Assembly: GCF_030253575.1 (NCBI RefSeq)
Contig: NC_080557.1
Span: forward strand, 44,344,501-44,408,500
Direction of reading: 5' to 3'
Origin: Rhododendron vialii
Lineage: Eukaryota > Streptophyta > Magnoliopsida > Ericales > Ericaceae
Length of the DNA: 64,000 bases
In this document: positions 23,655 to 37,900 of the stretch, piece by piece
How positions within the stretch are numbered: position 1 is the stretch's first letter
How the letters are laid out: each line of letters starts with the position of its first letter
Notes under the pieces: generated by a model
The model's database searches: none
What the model saw: only the letters and a program-made list of their open reading frames with translations
Told to the model about the DNA's origin: nothing
Program-made: the position numbers and the translations under genes

Positions 23655-24239
23655 CGTTGCAACTCCACCAACTCCCGTATCTATGTTTTGTGTGTGTATG
23701 TATTTGTGTGTTAGAATGCGTTTTCTCCCTCTATGTTTAGGACCATAACCTAGCCATTAACTGTCTTTGAGCGCCTCAGATCTCGTTTCCGTTGGAGAGA
23801 GAGATAGAGAGAGAGAGAGAGAGTTATGGGGTTGGGGAGAGAGAGAGAGTTATGGGGTGGGGCGAAAAAACAGGGCGGACCAAGAACAACAAAAAGGGCT
23901 ATTGCTGCCATTGTTTATGTACTACTAGTACTGTTTAAACGGACACACGGGGTTTCCACAAAATAGACCGCGTAATGGGCCGCCAACCGTCACCATTCTG
24001 TGAGAATACCACGGAAACGGGCCCTGCCTGAAGATCGAAGAGCCGGACCGGGGGATGCGCCAGCAGCATTTTCTGCCGAGCGGATGCGAAGCGGCCGAGC
24101 GGGCCGTACACCTTAGTACGGATAACTCGGATCGAATCTGAGAACATACAAATTTGAGCTGTCCGTTGCTCAGTTAGGATTCGAGCCGTCGATTGCCGAG
24201 ATGATTAGCCGCTCATTGCTTTGCTGGATGCCCCATTGC
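23655..24239. other. MCU upstream region
   Basis: Likely MCU 5' leader and promoter. (GA)n tracts lie at 23795-23823 and about 23837-23850 (CT in the sense of MCU). Beyond about 23930 the sequence is GC-richer without a recognisable gene. Confidence 0.5.
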
Positions 24240-24580
24240 TTTCTCTGCTATGAGACACCAATGTATACTGCGTTTTGTGGGACCCACTTCGGAGTCCTGT
24301 ACAAATGATCTGGGCCGTTCAATTTTTTATAAGAAAATTTTTCATGCTCCTTGCAGAAAATCAGCTTATCGGGATATCAGTAAACGCCTGTCGGTTTTTC
24401 CTCAATTTTATGTCATCAAATTGGCGCGTATAATCGATTAAGCCTTTACCGATATTTGACAGAGCTGATTTTTTTACAGCGATCCTTACAAAAATGTTTT
24501 AAACAAATAATGCGGCTCCAATTAAGACTCCGAAGTGAGTCCCATGAAATGCGGTTTACATGCGGTGTATATAATTCATC
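24240..24580. mobile_element. Fold-back MITE-like element
   Basis: Left-arm words GGGACCCACTTCGGAGTC and AAATGATCTGGGCCG pair with right-arm GACTCCGAAGTGAGTCCC and AATGCGGCTCCAATT. The centre contains TATCGGGATATCAGTAAACG facing CTTTACCGATATTTGAC. It shares the central TTTACCGATAT words with 55092-55470 and 33560-33760, so it is probably one family. Exact ends are uncertain. Confidence 0.6.
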
Positions 24581-24967
24581 GGTCTTAGTTTATTTGTTCA
24601 ATTTGGGAATCTAGTTTATTAAAGACACATAATAATAATAACAACAATTTAAAAAGTAGAACCTTTCCCAAATGTTCTTCAATTCAAATTGTACTTAACA
24701 CTTCAAATCAATAAAAATGTAAGATGATATTTTTGTAGGACTTTTTTAGATTTAAAATAAAATGGACAAGTAATTTGGGACATTGAAAAGTTAAGACATG
24801 AACAAACCAAATAAGACGAAAGGAGTAATTTTCGAGGCCCTTTTTTTTATTTTGATATCCGTGGTAAAAGTTTAAAAAAAATTGTGCATAATTGACTACT
24901 TTGGTTATACTAGTGATTTTCAAAGAGAATTTTCCCAAGTTGAAATTCAGTAACTCTTAATTTCGCT

Positions 24968-25203
24968 CATTGGATCCGGCTCCTCTCTAATCCATATTTT
25001 GGACTAGAGAAAACAATCCTCATCGGAACCGTTCATTGGTACATTCTATGGTTCAAATTTTCTCATACGCTTTGACCGGTAAAAACACACTCTTACCGGT
25101 AAAAGAGTAAAAAATACATTCAAGCCGTCGATTGCAGCAAATGAACATCCCGACGAGGATTGTTTCCTCAGGTCCAAAACATGAACCAGAGAGGATTCAT
25201 TCT
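24968..25203. mobile_element. Fold-back MITE-like element
   Basis: Left GGCTCCTCTCTAATCC...TTTTGGACTAGAGAAAACAATCCTCATCGG faces right CGACGAGGATTGTTTCCTCAGGTCCAAAAC...AGAGAGGATTCATT as imperfect inverted arms of about 55 bp. No coding capacity. The target duplication is not resolved. Confidence 0.6.
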
Positions 25204-26829
25204 CTAGCTCAATAATATCACAAGAAAGGGCATCACTTAATATTTTAGGTCTAGGCCCCTAAGAAAGAAAGGGCCTCACAATAAAAGTTAGGACCGCACC
25301 GCCCTGCGTGTGCTATGAGTTGTAAAATAGGGCAAATTTGTTACTAGTCTTCATCATCATCATGTAGAGTAAAATAGGTAACCTAGAGGCTAGAGAAGAG
25401 GAAGCTTCCCTCTGGGCATGTGAAGCTGTTCCAAATATATAACTACTCCTACCTTTTGCGGGATTAGTTTCCTTTTCGAAATGGCAACCAAATTGATTTT
25501 GTAGTAGTAAAATTGCATTTTAAGGTAAAGACGTACGGCTGTTAATGAGCCCAGTTGGGTTGAATGATGGACACCCTTTGCTTCAGTTTCATTTTAATTC
25601 CTGAAAATGTTATCAAATGTAGTATAATTTACTGTATTTATCTATTGAACTCGAAAAACATTAATAGAGTCAATTACAAGTTAGTATAAGTTTGTACAGT
25701 AAGTTTATTGAACCGAGTTCGAACCGAGCTAAGAAATCAACGAGCTTTTTACGCATGCTTTGACTTTGTTTGTTTACTTAACAAGTGAATCTAGGATGAA
25801 CTTTCAATAATCGAAGCAAAAATCGAGAGCATAATTCATTGTTCACCAGGTAGTAGGCGAGGACACAAGGCCCTGATTGTGCCTTCAATTTAGGTCTTGT
25901 CCCGAACTTTTGAACCGTTCACTATTTAGAGCTAGACATGAACGACCCCATAAATCAATCAAGTGGCTGATTGAAGCTAACAATCTTGTTGTGGGCTCTT
26001 TAAATTGAATTTGTTGTTATTTTACTGAAGAAAAAACATGATATGTATACTGGGTTCTGTTCGATTTACTTGATTTTTTACGGAGTTATTGTATGCATCT
26101 AGGTCTACAAGTGAACAACTGGCCCTGTGAAGGTACCTTCCTCGGCTGATTTTTGTAAATCTTGTAGGTGAGGACAGAGTGCCCTGCAACGGCACAACAG
26201 GCTCCTGTGCCTTGGATTCAAGTCTCATTCCGAGCTCAAAAATATAATTTGAACTGTTAAGTGTTCAGAACTAGAGAAGAAGAACGACCCCGTAAACAAA
26301 TAAGTCAATCGGGCATCAATAGCTTACTCATCAAATCAAATTATTAAGTTCGATTGACTTAATTTCCATGGGTATGATGTACGCATCAATGTCTACAAAT
26401 GAGTGGCTTGGATCACATTTTTTAGCTATGACACAAGTAGGATGCCTAGACTTTATGAAAAGTTTGGTAGAAAAACTTTTTGAGGGTAAAACGTTAAAAA
26501 CACAAAAGAGATCTATAAATTGAAGAAGCTGATTTAATTTTCAAAATGTTCCTAACACCTCCACTGATGCTGGTAAAACCCGTCACCAATCCATAAGCCA
26601 AATTTATGAATAAACCATCCAGGAAGGCACCTTCACAAAACAGCTTAATTTATGAATAAAGATAATTTTTAAATTTATCCTTTTTGGGGGTAAAATTTTT
26701 AAATACTCACAGTCCTTCCAAGAAAGGCATTTCAGGCAGCAGTACCTTTTACCAAGGGACATTCAATGTATCATGCCAAATGAAAAGGACCTCAAAGCAT
26801 ATTCATAGACATTACATCAAGAAAACCAA

Positions 26830-26860
<31 letters not shown>

Positions 26861-27228
26861 GTACTAAAGGGCAATATATATCTTTAAGGGTATAGACCCA
26901 ATCATACCATTCAAGTTGGTGCCAAGCAAATTCAACCACCACATGACTAGGTACCACAAAAGGTAGGGCAAATGACCATTTCTCTCTTCACAAGAATTTG
27001 GCAGTGTTCTCATATAGTATGAGAGAAGACCTGGGAAACTAAAAGGGTCATTTATAACTATAATATGAACACTAGATGAAATGCATGGCCATCCTTTACT
27101 ATAGCTACCACCTATCTTGTTTCGCCACACTACCTTTCGATCATTGCAATATTCTTCTGAAAACACCCTAAAACAAATGGTAATGGAGATGTACAATGAG
27201 CATCATAGGACTGGACAAGAGTTAATCC
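25204..27228. other. Intergenic, MCU to TLC gene
   Basis: No gene recognised. AT-rich sequence with an (ATT)n microsatellite at about 26829-26860. The part just left of 27229 is the 3' region of the TLC gene. Confidence 0.6.
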
Positions 27229-30200
27229 TTACTCGCGGTGTCTCGCCTTCGAGACAGTTTTCACCAAACCTTTGGTGATTTTCCAAAACCAAAACAGATT
27301 CATCACTGCCAGCATGGGAGGCACTACAAGCAAGCTGTAAAAGCCTAGGGGAAACACTTCCTTTACCTGAAGAAAAAAAAAATTACAACGAAACAAAGTC
27401 AATAATCGGTTCCCCGAGATACAAGTCTATCATCTTAGGCATTGTAGTAACGATACTTGCTACAACTGAATCTAACAGTTTAGTTATATATGCTGTCCTC
27501 CACAGACGACTCTCATTTGACCTCTAGGAAGAAAACTCTGAATTTAAGATGTTTTTCAAGCTTACATCCCCTAATCTGATGTTTGGATCTTGAATTCATC
27601 TAAGGGAAAAGAAATTACCACTGCGTACGTGCTATATATGGGTTAACTACTCAATAAGGGATTTCTATTGACAAATATAAAGTCATTTTCTTCTATTTTT
27701 CCCAACTGAACCAAAGAAGACAAGATTTCATCATTTTTTCCTATCTCACACCCGTTCCATTTTACTTTCCCTCCAAAATCCATGAACTGAAAGGATTTAA
27801 TCAGCTCAAAAGTAAGTACTAAATGATTCACAAGTTCTCAGGGTATGCTTCTGCACCTCATGGTTCAAAAATCAAGATTCTACCCATAAGTCATGGTCAA
27901 AAAAAAATTACATGATGACATCTTTTGGATGACGTAAACGTTTATTGGAAAAACTAGCATCTTACAACATTTTATGTTTGTCACTCGTTTTTTGTAGTGG
28001 CCATCAATTTACCTGATAAAAATGGGTATACATGTGGTAAAAGAAGAAGATAAACAAAAGGATCCTCGCAACCTGAAAGCATCAGAAACTTGTCAGTTAC
28101 CAACTAACCTAATATCATAGAAGCAGAGGAACAGTCATGTATAAACCACATGCCGTATCAGTTTTATTTAATGAATTCAACAACATAGTCAACGCACTAC
28201 AAGCCTCCAGCTGAATGGAAAGTCTCTCTTTGAAGTTGAAACTTGTTGCAGTTGGTTCAAAAACAGGCAGCAAACAACAAACATTCTTCATAAGAACAAC
28301 CAAACTCCTAAAGAGTCTAGCATGTATCCTCTTTCCTATTAAACGTATCACAGTTTTCAAAAACATGCCACAAACTATGAACAGTCTTCGTTAGTATTGC
28401 CGACAGCCTAAAGAGTTTACTTCACTAGCATGAATTGTCCTTCTTATTACACCTATCCTCTTTCCAACTATAACTAATTTCATACACGTAAAATTCCTTC
28501 AAATATAATTACATAAGGGGTTCAAAGCAGCCACTTTAAATTAGATAATATGACTACAAACATTTACTAGAACTAAACATATCAGTTTTTATGTCCTCAT
28601 CAATTTACGTCCATTCAGATACCTCTGCGATCAGACAAGCTAAGCCAAGCCTCCTCAACAGATAAGGAATTTCGTCAGCAATTGAGATATTTTTTCGGAT
28701 AGGGGAAAAATAATTCCAAATCAAGTACAAGGCCAAATTTGAGTTCAATACATATCTTTAAGTATATATTCTGAGTTAATATTTAATAAAAGTAATATCT
28801 TCAAGTATCCCATTTATATTATTTTTATTGTAGTTACAACAAGAAGGATGGACAAGTGTGGGAACTTCAGATCTGCCTCAATTTGGTTTTGAATTGAAGT
28901 TTCCCAAACCCTACCAGTGGGTGAGTATAGGCAGGCTCTGTCTCCATTTGTTAGCATTTCAGCATGCGACAGTATTCAACATTTAGCAAATACAAGTACA
29001 AAGAACCAAGAGTTTGAGGTTCAGTAGACATTACCAACCACATCAGGAACAATGCAACACCATTGAACGTGTAAAGTTTAGAATTCTTCTGACCAGCAAC
29101 ATCCAAATACCTGCATATGTACTCACAGCAATGAGCCAAGATTGTCAACAAAAGGTAAAATAGAGGAACCTCTATCATGTTCACTTACCATCTTAAATTG
29201 ATGAAGGGAGTTGTGCTCTCGGTAAAGAGAACCATTAGTATATAAACCTGTGCTTGGCCGCTTACAAGGGAGAGGAAGATTGAGAACATAGATAGTCCAT
29301 GGTGTAAAACCTATTACAAAATACAAACATAGTTCAGCAACCAGATAGTCACCCATTCCAAAACCATGGACACCAAAGTACTAAACCCCCAAACATGTAA
29401 GCAGCAAGGATATGCTATTTACTAGATTTCAATAGAAAAAACACGGATAGAAGTCAGTAAAACAATATCTTAACAGCAAACAGGATATCTCCGTAGTTCT
29501 GTACTTACGAACTCCAAACCACCCAAAGCTGGGAATTGCCAAACTATCATCGCCAGGTCTGATAAAAAATAGCCAAGGGATATCTGTAAACAATAAAGAC
29601 AAGAGTCCATGAGGGATAGTATAGAAAAAGGATATAAAACAACCAAGACACTTGGTTATATCCTTCATTCCAGATTCATAGTTCCAATAGGAACAGAGCT
29701 TGGGTAGTTGACTGATGCACATTGTTCTAAGATCAAGATCCAATAGAGTTTTACATAGCAATAGAAAGTTAAAACTATCCAGTTTCGACAAGAATGATCA
29801 ATAAATATCCCTTATATAGAACCAAGAGAAACAATGCTATTGTACCCTCCTTTCGAGCTTTTGCTATTCCCTTGTGTTTGTTTCGTTACGCTATAACAAA
29901 TCACTTGTTACCATATGATACCACACACACATCAGTGCTTGCCAATAGTTAAACACCCAAGAGAAATAGGTCTAACTAATCTAACTATCCAAAGTCCTTT
30001 AATAGTAAGTGCCAGGATAATGTTGGTGGACTAAAAGAAAATCAACGATCTTATAATTAGTTCTTATTATAAAGTATAAACAATCAAAACATCTTTTGCT
30101 TCTCACTCAGCCGAAAGTAATTTCACAGTGGCTTCTGCAACAACATACCCCCAATGTGGTATCCGATAAAGTACACCTTCTATCGACAATTAGCTCGGCA

Positions 30201-31240
30201 CGAGAACCCTCATCAAACAGATCTGACAACAGGAGGAGATAGAGAGAAGCAACTGCCACAACAAGGGCATGGAATGTAGAGAAACCCCTGAACAAAAAGA
30301 GCCGCTAGCATTTGAGTTGGCAAAACCACCGAAACATCTATGAACAATGATATCCTACAAAGTTGAATCAACATAGGAAAGCACATCACCTGTTATTCCA
30401 TTCAATTCTTTCCGCATCGTTGAGTTTGGCATATCCATTAAAGAACAAAGGGCTAACTATACCTGTTAATTTGTAAACCTTCAAAAAGCAACATTCACCC
30501 TCTTTAAAAGGTATCAAAGTTGCTAAACAAAAGTATCATGCATTCCCATATTCATTCCCAGGGAATATACTTAAGTAAATAAACTAACCTCTGGAAGCAG
30601 AAACAAATATGGATAAAATGGCAAACATTCAATAAATGAAAAGACCTGATAAACTTGCTTTGCTGAACTTTTGCATGAAGCATATCTCCTTACAAAACGC
30701 TAATCAAAATGGGATGCGTTCCATATACAAGAGAATTTACCAAATGATACTTGGCACTTGCCAGCAATTCTTAAGATCGCTTAGCAAGTAAGAACATTAT
30801 GCTCTGCATTCTCAGTCTGATTTTATTTTAGCAAACACCAAACTATTGAAAAATAACAAATTCCCAAAACTTTGTCCCTTTTCACAAACAAGGGAACAAA
30901 AATTCCCGGTCTCTTCCGTAATCTGTTTCTGCTTCCGTGCCTCCAATCATCACATTTTCCTTCTTTTCTACTAATCACTCTTATCATAACTCATAATTCA
31001 TGCTGCAGCATCTATGTCAACAAAGAAAGCCAAGGTTCAACTTGAAAATATATCACCAAACAGATACCGACGTGAAAAATTCAACCCCTAAGAGCAGTAA
31101 CACGCAATATGGGACCAGATTAAGCGAAAAACACTTACGGTTTGGCACATAAGAATGCCGGCAAAGACGGACAACAACCAGTTGAATTCTTTGCCCGGAC
31201 TTTCATAGTGAAACGGAAAACTCGGCATAACGATTTCCAT
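27229..31240 (-). CDS. TLC-domain membrane protein (TMEM56/TLCD4-like)
   Basis: Eight exons: 31240-31139, 30478-30390, 30287-30149, 29583-29509, 29310-29189, 29110-29035, 28072-28013 and 27366-27229. All introns are GT-AG and phases agree, giving 266 aa. Family hallmarks are in order: RIEWNNRGFSTFHALVV, TTLGISLGYFLSDLAMIVWQ, FPALGGLEFVLHHGLSMFSI, FTESTTPFINLRWYLDVAG, then two more membrane stretches and a basic C-terminus ending KARHRE. The HH pair in VLHHGLS is the conserved TLC histidine site. TRAM-LAG1-CLN8 proteins act in lipid synthesis, sensing or transport in ER-type membranes; the substrate here is unknown. A (GA)14 tract at 31632-31661 lies in the probable 5' leader. Confidence 0.92.
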
Positions 31241-31630
31241 CAACAACTATCTCAGACCAAACTGCACAATAAGGTCACAAAGTTGAAAATCCGAGAAATC
31301 ACCCAACAGACGAAGTAGGCAAGACGGTCAAAATCATCTATATACATACATATGCACAATGTTATCTACATGAATATATACGTATAGGTATGTATTGTGT
31401 ACGTATAGAGGGGGACACTTTACCTTTTTCTGTGAAGAGAATCGGAACGACGAAAGACGACGGAATTCAGAGAGGAGACAGTAACGGCGGCAGCGAGGGG
31501 GTGTGGTTTTATTGCGGAGCAGAGAGGGAGAAGAAGGAACGAAATTGCGAGGTGAAGAATCTCCAGAGGGTTCTAGAATTGGACATGGCAATAGAGACGA
31601 ATGGGAAGCAGAAGAAACGGGATTCGATTC

Positions 31631-31663
<33 letters not shown>

Positions 31664-33559
31664 GTTTTCTGTTTTTTGAAAAAAAACAATTCTTTGTTTT
31701 TCCTGGATGGTTTTTGGATTCTTTTTTTTGGCGTCGGGAGAGTTTGGGACCCACCTCTGAGGCTGGCTAATGAACAAGTGGAGTAATAAAAAACAATTTA
31801 ACTATTTTCGTTCTTTCGTCCATTTATTAAAATTAATTTAATTATTATCATTAGTATGTAGTCTTAGTGGAAACGCACCTTAGGACGGTTGATTTGTGAG
31901 TTTGCTCCCCACATAACTGATTAGGGTTCGATTATTGTGGTCAGACAGTAAGAAAGTAATTTATTGTGAACTCCTTAGTTCCGGTGTAGATAGCTTGTCT
32001 TTGATTGGACCGAATAGGAGATTAATCGAGGTGTGACTAAGCTGGCCCGAACACTCCTGACAAAAGAAAAAACAATACGTACAACAATTACATAAATGAT
32101 AAATACATGTGGTCGCACACACTGATTGTATAGTGTTTGAGATCACCCCACATTTTATGCACGTGTTTGTATAAGGGTGCATTTTGAATACGGTTCTAGA
32201 CTTTTTACAATTGAATCAAACTTTTCAACCGTCCAGTATTTTATTGTAAGAGACGATCTCTGACCGTCTCCAATTACAGTCGTCCAACAAGATCTAAAAA
32301 TTCGAAGCCCTCCAGAAGTAGTACCTTGAAATTTGTGATCGTCGAGATGAAACAGTAATCCAAATTTGTAGAATTGCATGAAAGTCGACCAATCGGGTCC
32401 AATCTAATTATGGACGGACGTTATAGTTTGGCTTGGTAGGTGGGTTTAATTGAAGGGAAAACTGTTACTCCAAGTTAAATTTGGTTCAACTTTAATGTAG
32501 TTGGAGTAATTTTGAGATATTTAAAGGTGTGTTTAAAACTTAATGAGAAGAATAAAGAAAAATGAGGCTTATTTTCTATGAAAGAAAATACTTGTTTTTC
32601 CTGTTGAATTGTACGAGAGAACAGAAAAGGTAAAGCGAAAATTAAACTAATAAAGAAAATACTAAAGCATAACAATAATGCCACAAATAGGGGCTACCGG
32701 CCCTCTCCGACTATTTATCTTTTCCACATGTGTCGGGCCGACACACATGTAAAAAATGAGTGATCGGTAAGAATTTACGTAACATTAAAGTATTCAAGGC
32801 AAAAGACCAGAAAATGGAGTAAAGTTTGACTTTCTGTCGGACTCTCTCTGGCTAAAAACCAAACCAAGGACGATAGCAAAATTTTGGAAAACTTTTCTTC
32901 CCCTTCTTTTGTACTATCTTTCCTTTGAGGTCAAGATGCCATTGATTTTTGTGGAGGAAAATAAGGCAACAATCCGTTTCAAGACGACATTTTACTGGGA
33001 ATGAAGAAGAGCAATAAGGAGCCCATTTTAATCCCAAAAGATCTTGAGCAACCGATACAAACACACTTTTAAAACATATTAGTAAATTCGGATACAATTG
33101 AGTTTGAAACCATTAGATACACATCGATTCACGAACATCTAAAGATTTTGGACACAGTATTATTCGAAGTTGTGTTTAAAAAAGTGATTCTAAACTTTTT
33201 GTCTCTCCAGAATCCGAAGGCGACAACGTTGGTTTGTGGAAGACATCATTCGTTCCTTAGAGACTTTGGATTAGACTAGTTTATTTCATATGAAAGTGTC
33301 GTTTAATCTCAAGTTTAAGCTACCAACTCTCTCTTTTTTCATACTCCATTTATTATCCATAGCTTTTGTTCATCCTTGCAAGAAATACTTCTTATAATAA
33401 CCCACTCGATTTTTTTATTGTACGGAATGGGGATCCTGTTGATCTCAAAGGTCAGCATGTGTGCTGTCTCCAAAAAACGCCGACGTTTTGGTGCAATCAT
33501 TTTATGTCATGTTTGGTACCCATTAAATGGGCGAAAAATTAATGGTGTTGGGATTTTTG
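31241..33559. other. TLC-gene upstream and intergenic
   Basis: 31241 to about 31780 is the likely leader and promoter of the TLC gene, with (GA)14 at 31632-31661 (CT in gene sense). The rest is AT-rich with no recognisable gene. The frames at 31334-31777 on both strands are produced by the microsatellite and show no domain. Confidence 0.6.
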
Positions 33560-33760
33560 TGAGACCCATTACAGGTCCTACAAAAATAATTCAAACCGCA
33601 AGTTATTCTTCAAATATTTTTTTATGAACTCTTGAAAAAAATTAGCATAATCCGATATTGGTAAGAACCGTTTCACAATTCGTAAGATCTTTCAGAAACC
33701 TATGAATTCTGAAACAGCTCTTACCGATATTAGATTGAGCTAAATTTTTTTGGGACACAC
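33560..33760. mobile_element. Possible fold-back element, GATATTGGTAAGA family
   Basis: CCGATATTGGTAAGAACCGTTTCACAATTC-like words on the left face GAATTCTGAAACAGCTCTTACCGATATT on the right. The motif resembles the centres of the elements at 24240-24580 and 55092-55470. Ends are not resolved. Confidence 0.45.
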
Positions 33761-34930
33761 ACAAAGGTCAGCAAGATCCTCCAGTCCAGAAGAATCATAG
33801 TTTGTAGCAATAGAACACGCCACCCACAATTACCAATTATTAAGCAAAGTAAGAATATGCGCTCACGCAAACTCTTTGTTGGCTTAATCAAATAGGAATC
33901 AAATGAACTAGATGTCTAGATGGTATAAACGAGCTAAACGAATCAAGTAGGAGTATTAAATTGGTCAAACGTAGTAATTAAGCTTGAATATATTAAGCTT
34001 AGATTGTTTATCAAGTACGCCGATCTCTATTTATTAAAGGAAAATTCTAAAATTGAGCTGACAATAATAAATATGTGAATGTGTATTAAAAGGTGTATAA
34101 AGTATACAAGAATGCGTGTTTTTCTAGTCTTTTAGTGTATTTATCGTCAGCCCAGTGGGCTGACAATAGCAAGACCGTTTATTAAAAGCTCAACAAGTCA
34201 AACCGTAAGTTGATCAAGCTGTTGTTCGAAACTCTATCTGTTCATGCAACAAACTGATCGGTGCAAGCTTTTAACAAACAAACACAAGTTCAAACTCAAA
34301 TAGCTTGATTCGTTCATCACCCCTGCCATTAGGGTTAAACAACTACAAGAACACCATGTTATCCCCAAGTTACGGACGGCCGACATAGGAAGAAATCTCT
34401 CGTTTCCGGTGGCCTTTTAGTGCTTATTATTCACCTCTTTCCATGTGCTGATTCTGGCATCATAATGCAGCAGCATAGGAGGCAAATCATCAAACATAGT
34501 ATAAGGAAGAACAACAATTCATACCAAATCAAGTGGTAGTTGGCTAACCTCACAAAACAGGGCAAATTATTAAACATCTTTTTTCCATCACTAATGGCAT
34601 GTCATATATGGTATTTATGTCAAAATAAGCCTCCTGTTAATGCAACCACGACAGATTATAACATACTCCACTTCCATTATGGCAAATTCTACAGCTCTAA
34701 AGGAAAAAATGAATAGAAACTCCAAACTGCAAAATCGACGAGTAGGGATGCTACAACTGCCACAGCAGCGCAAATAATGGCAACTCCGGATAAAAAGGTA
34801 CAAAACTGGTTCTTTGATCTGTATCAGAAAGGGAAAAAAAAACAATAAACAAAATACCCCCGACTAAATGCAGAGTTTCTTGCATGGGTGAGCTCAAATG
34901 AAACCGAGGACAGCATCCGAGGCTTTTATA
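33761..34930. other. Intergenic before TOM40 3' end
   Basis: No gene recognised. Includes a stretch rich in AAGCTC/GAGCTA words at about 33930-34320, similar to 15470-15660, probably a dispersed repeat. The right end is the TOM40 3' region. Confidence 0.5.
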
Positions 34931-37900
34931 CTATTCTCCTACAGCCAATCCAACCCCGAATTTGTAGTCTTTCTTCCGGTGATCTATCTGCAAGGCGAAA
35001 TTCAGAAAACTTGCTAAGAAAACTCCGAAGTACAATCACCAGAATACCAAAAACTTCTGCTATCAATATCTCTGTGACTTTTACGAGGAATGCATTTTGC
35101 ACAAATTATCTATATGCAAGAGTAAACACCATTTAACGAACCAATCTAGCGGACCAAGCATCCCTTCATGTAGACTAGCATCACTAGCTGAGGAGTGCAA
35201 TTTTGTTCAAAAGGAGGAGGTGAACATTACCCTCCCTCTTATTGGTTGAAATGGTGTGAGTCCCACCCGTGCAATACACTTTTTGGTAAGCATGACATCA
35301 CTTTGTGGTGGGATCCACACCATTTCAACCAATAGGAAAGAAGGTAATGTTCACCCTCTTTAAGTGGAGGGTGAACAAAACTCAACTCCCAGCTGAGCCA
35401 TTATTTCTATTTATTTACCGAATACTGGAATACACAATCATGTAGTAACATCCATCCACAAATCTCCCATTGAAGAACCCTGAGTTCCCAAGAATCCGCA
35501 TTGTATTTCCCACTTTTAAATATATAACCAGGACAATCTCCTTTCTAGATCATTGAATTTTTTTTTTCTTTTTTTTTTTTTTTTTGATAAGCAATCAAAT
35601 GTATAGAAGAGCATAAACTGATTAAAGAGGATGCAAACGCATGTACAAGAGTGAGATTTAGCCAGTACATATGAAAAGCCCAACAACAAAGGGCTAGGCT
35701 AGGCTAGCTCAAAAGCTGAAAAACGAAAAAGCAAAAAACTACTAGAAATCAACCATGAAGGGAACCAACAATTTGATCCAACCTAGGAGATATGGACCAT
35801 ATTTTTCCAGCAGTACAGGATAGACCAAAAAAACTCCTCAATAAGGATTCTTTGGCTCCTTGGAAATTCCTATTACGCTCTCTCTAAATTAACCACATTA
35901 AACAGAAAGGAGCTAACAATCATGTCTAGTTGCAAGTGGAGTGGTAGCCAAGTGGTAGGCACAATGTACTATCGTGCATTTGAAGGGGTTCAAAGTTCAA
36001 ACCTCACTACCTACTATACTAACAATGTTCGACTTTTTGCCGAGGGAAAAAAAAAAACATGTCTAGTCAATTGAAATGATTTAGGCGTAATAGGAAAGAT
36101 GACCACCACCTCCACCCATGAACCCTGCCTGAACCTTGTTGGGGGCCCCGGAAGTGAGGCAGAAAATTAGAAAGAAACAGTCAGTGGGCACATAGGATTC
36201 TTACCTCTGCAGAAAGAATGAAGTTGAGACCCATACTCAATCGCTCCTCCAGAAAAGTGGACGTGCAGCCATTGGAGTCAACCTTCCCCCTAAGACGGCA
36301 CTGTAACACACACGAAGTAAGTAAGAAGATAACAAGTCAGAACTGTTTGCTTCACCTCAAACTTTACACTGGGTATGCAAATCCAGCTGGATGTCATCAG
36401 CACAGGGGCGCGGATCTCAGACAGGGAACAGTCGAGGCGACAAAAGTAGTTAGGAGAAGAAGATGACGGAACTTTTGAGTTGGCTCTGACTGAATACACT
36501 AATTGTCATTTATGTACAAACTGTAATGTGGTAAATTAATTTTTTACATGTAGACTACTACACAGGTAACTATGTGGCACGGACGGTAGCAATACGCCAT
36601 AGCAGAAGTTACCTGTCGCAATATATAATCATAACCAAAGCTTGCTATGGCTTCTTTTGACAAGTAGTTGTACGTGAAGTCTGATGCCAGAGATACCTGC
36701 ATGGAGAAAAGCTGTTGGAAATGTGATATGATAACTAACCACTAGAAACCATAGGAATACCTCAACTGCCTTACCTTCTCAGACACCTTTTGAACATAGC
36801 TTAGAGCAACCACTCCAGTGCTGGCAACTTGCCCGGTAGCTACCTGCACGCGGAAATTGAATTTGGTTCCATCACATTAGGGCACACTCGTTTAAAGTAA
36901 ATCAAAATCCTTTTTCTTTCCCCATGTCCATCATAATCAGCCATATATGAATGATTACTCCCCCTCCTAACCAACACTCCGACTGTTGGGAAAGATACGA
37001 AAGAGAGGAGGGATAACCAAAAGCCATCTCTTACTTTTTTAGAGCAATGCAAGCAAATAGATAAAATAAATACTCCCTCCGTCCCAAATTGTTTGTCCGG
37101 TCCGCAAAACGGAGACTCAAAAATAATGCATTTCTCTCAAGAAAAAATTCAAATTTTTTTCATAAATTAAAAGAACTCATCGATATCTTGTAAATTATTA
37201 AAAAATTAATTAATTTTTTTAGCAAAAATTATATTATTTTTACGCCCTTGTTTTGCGGACCGGACAAACATTATGGGACGGAGGGAGTATATTTCATGAA
37301 ACATCAACAAAAAATTCAGAGAATACTACTTGAACTAACAGCAGATTATATCAGGTTAGGCACCAACTTTTACCAGAGGGTAAAGAGCCCAACAAACAAA
37401 ATGAAATGAACATGATATACAGGCACTTCCAGCATAATTAAAACACAGAGTTTCTCGAGAAGAATGACCACAGGTGCATTACATTGTCCACTAACAAAAG
37501 ACTCGTTGAGACTTTTGTAGGCAAAGCAAAACTTGCTGTTCTGTTATCGTAGAAACACTACTTCTATTCCTCAAGACCTTTAACAAATACAAATAAATAT
37601 CCATTGATGGTACTGCAGGACAGGTTTGGGAGTACTGTCCTAAAATGAGACCAAATCTAATACAGGGCAGTGGTACATTGGGGAAGCAGCAAACAGCAAT
37701 GGGCAGATACATCTACTTTTGAGACCAAAATTTTCATGTCGAATTTCCAGATCTATACATGTAACAAAATCGGTGAAACTCCAAGAACGGGAAAAAAAAA
37801 AGGGGGGGGGGGGGGTTTGGGGACTGTTCCTGAGGGTGATGAACAGTACCTAAGAATGGTGACAATGCTGGTTTTGGGTTTACTGCAAGTAGGAACCATG

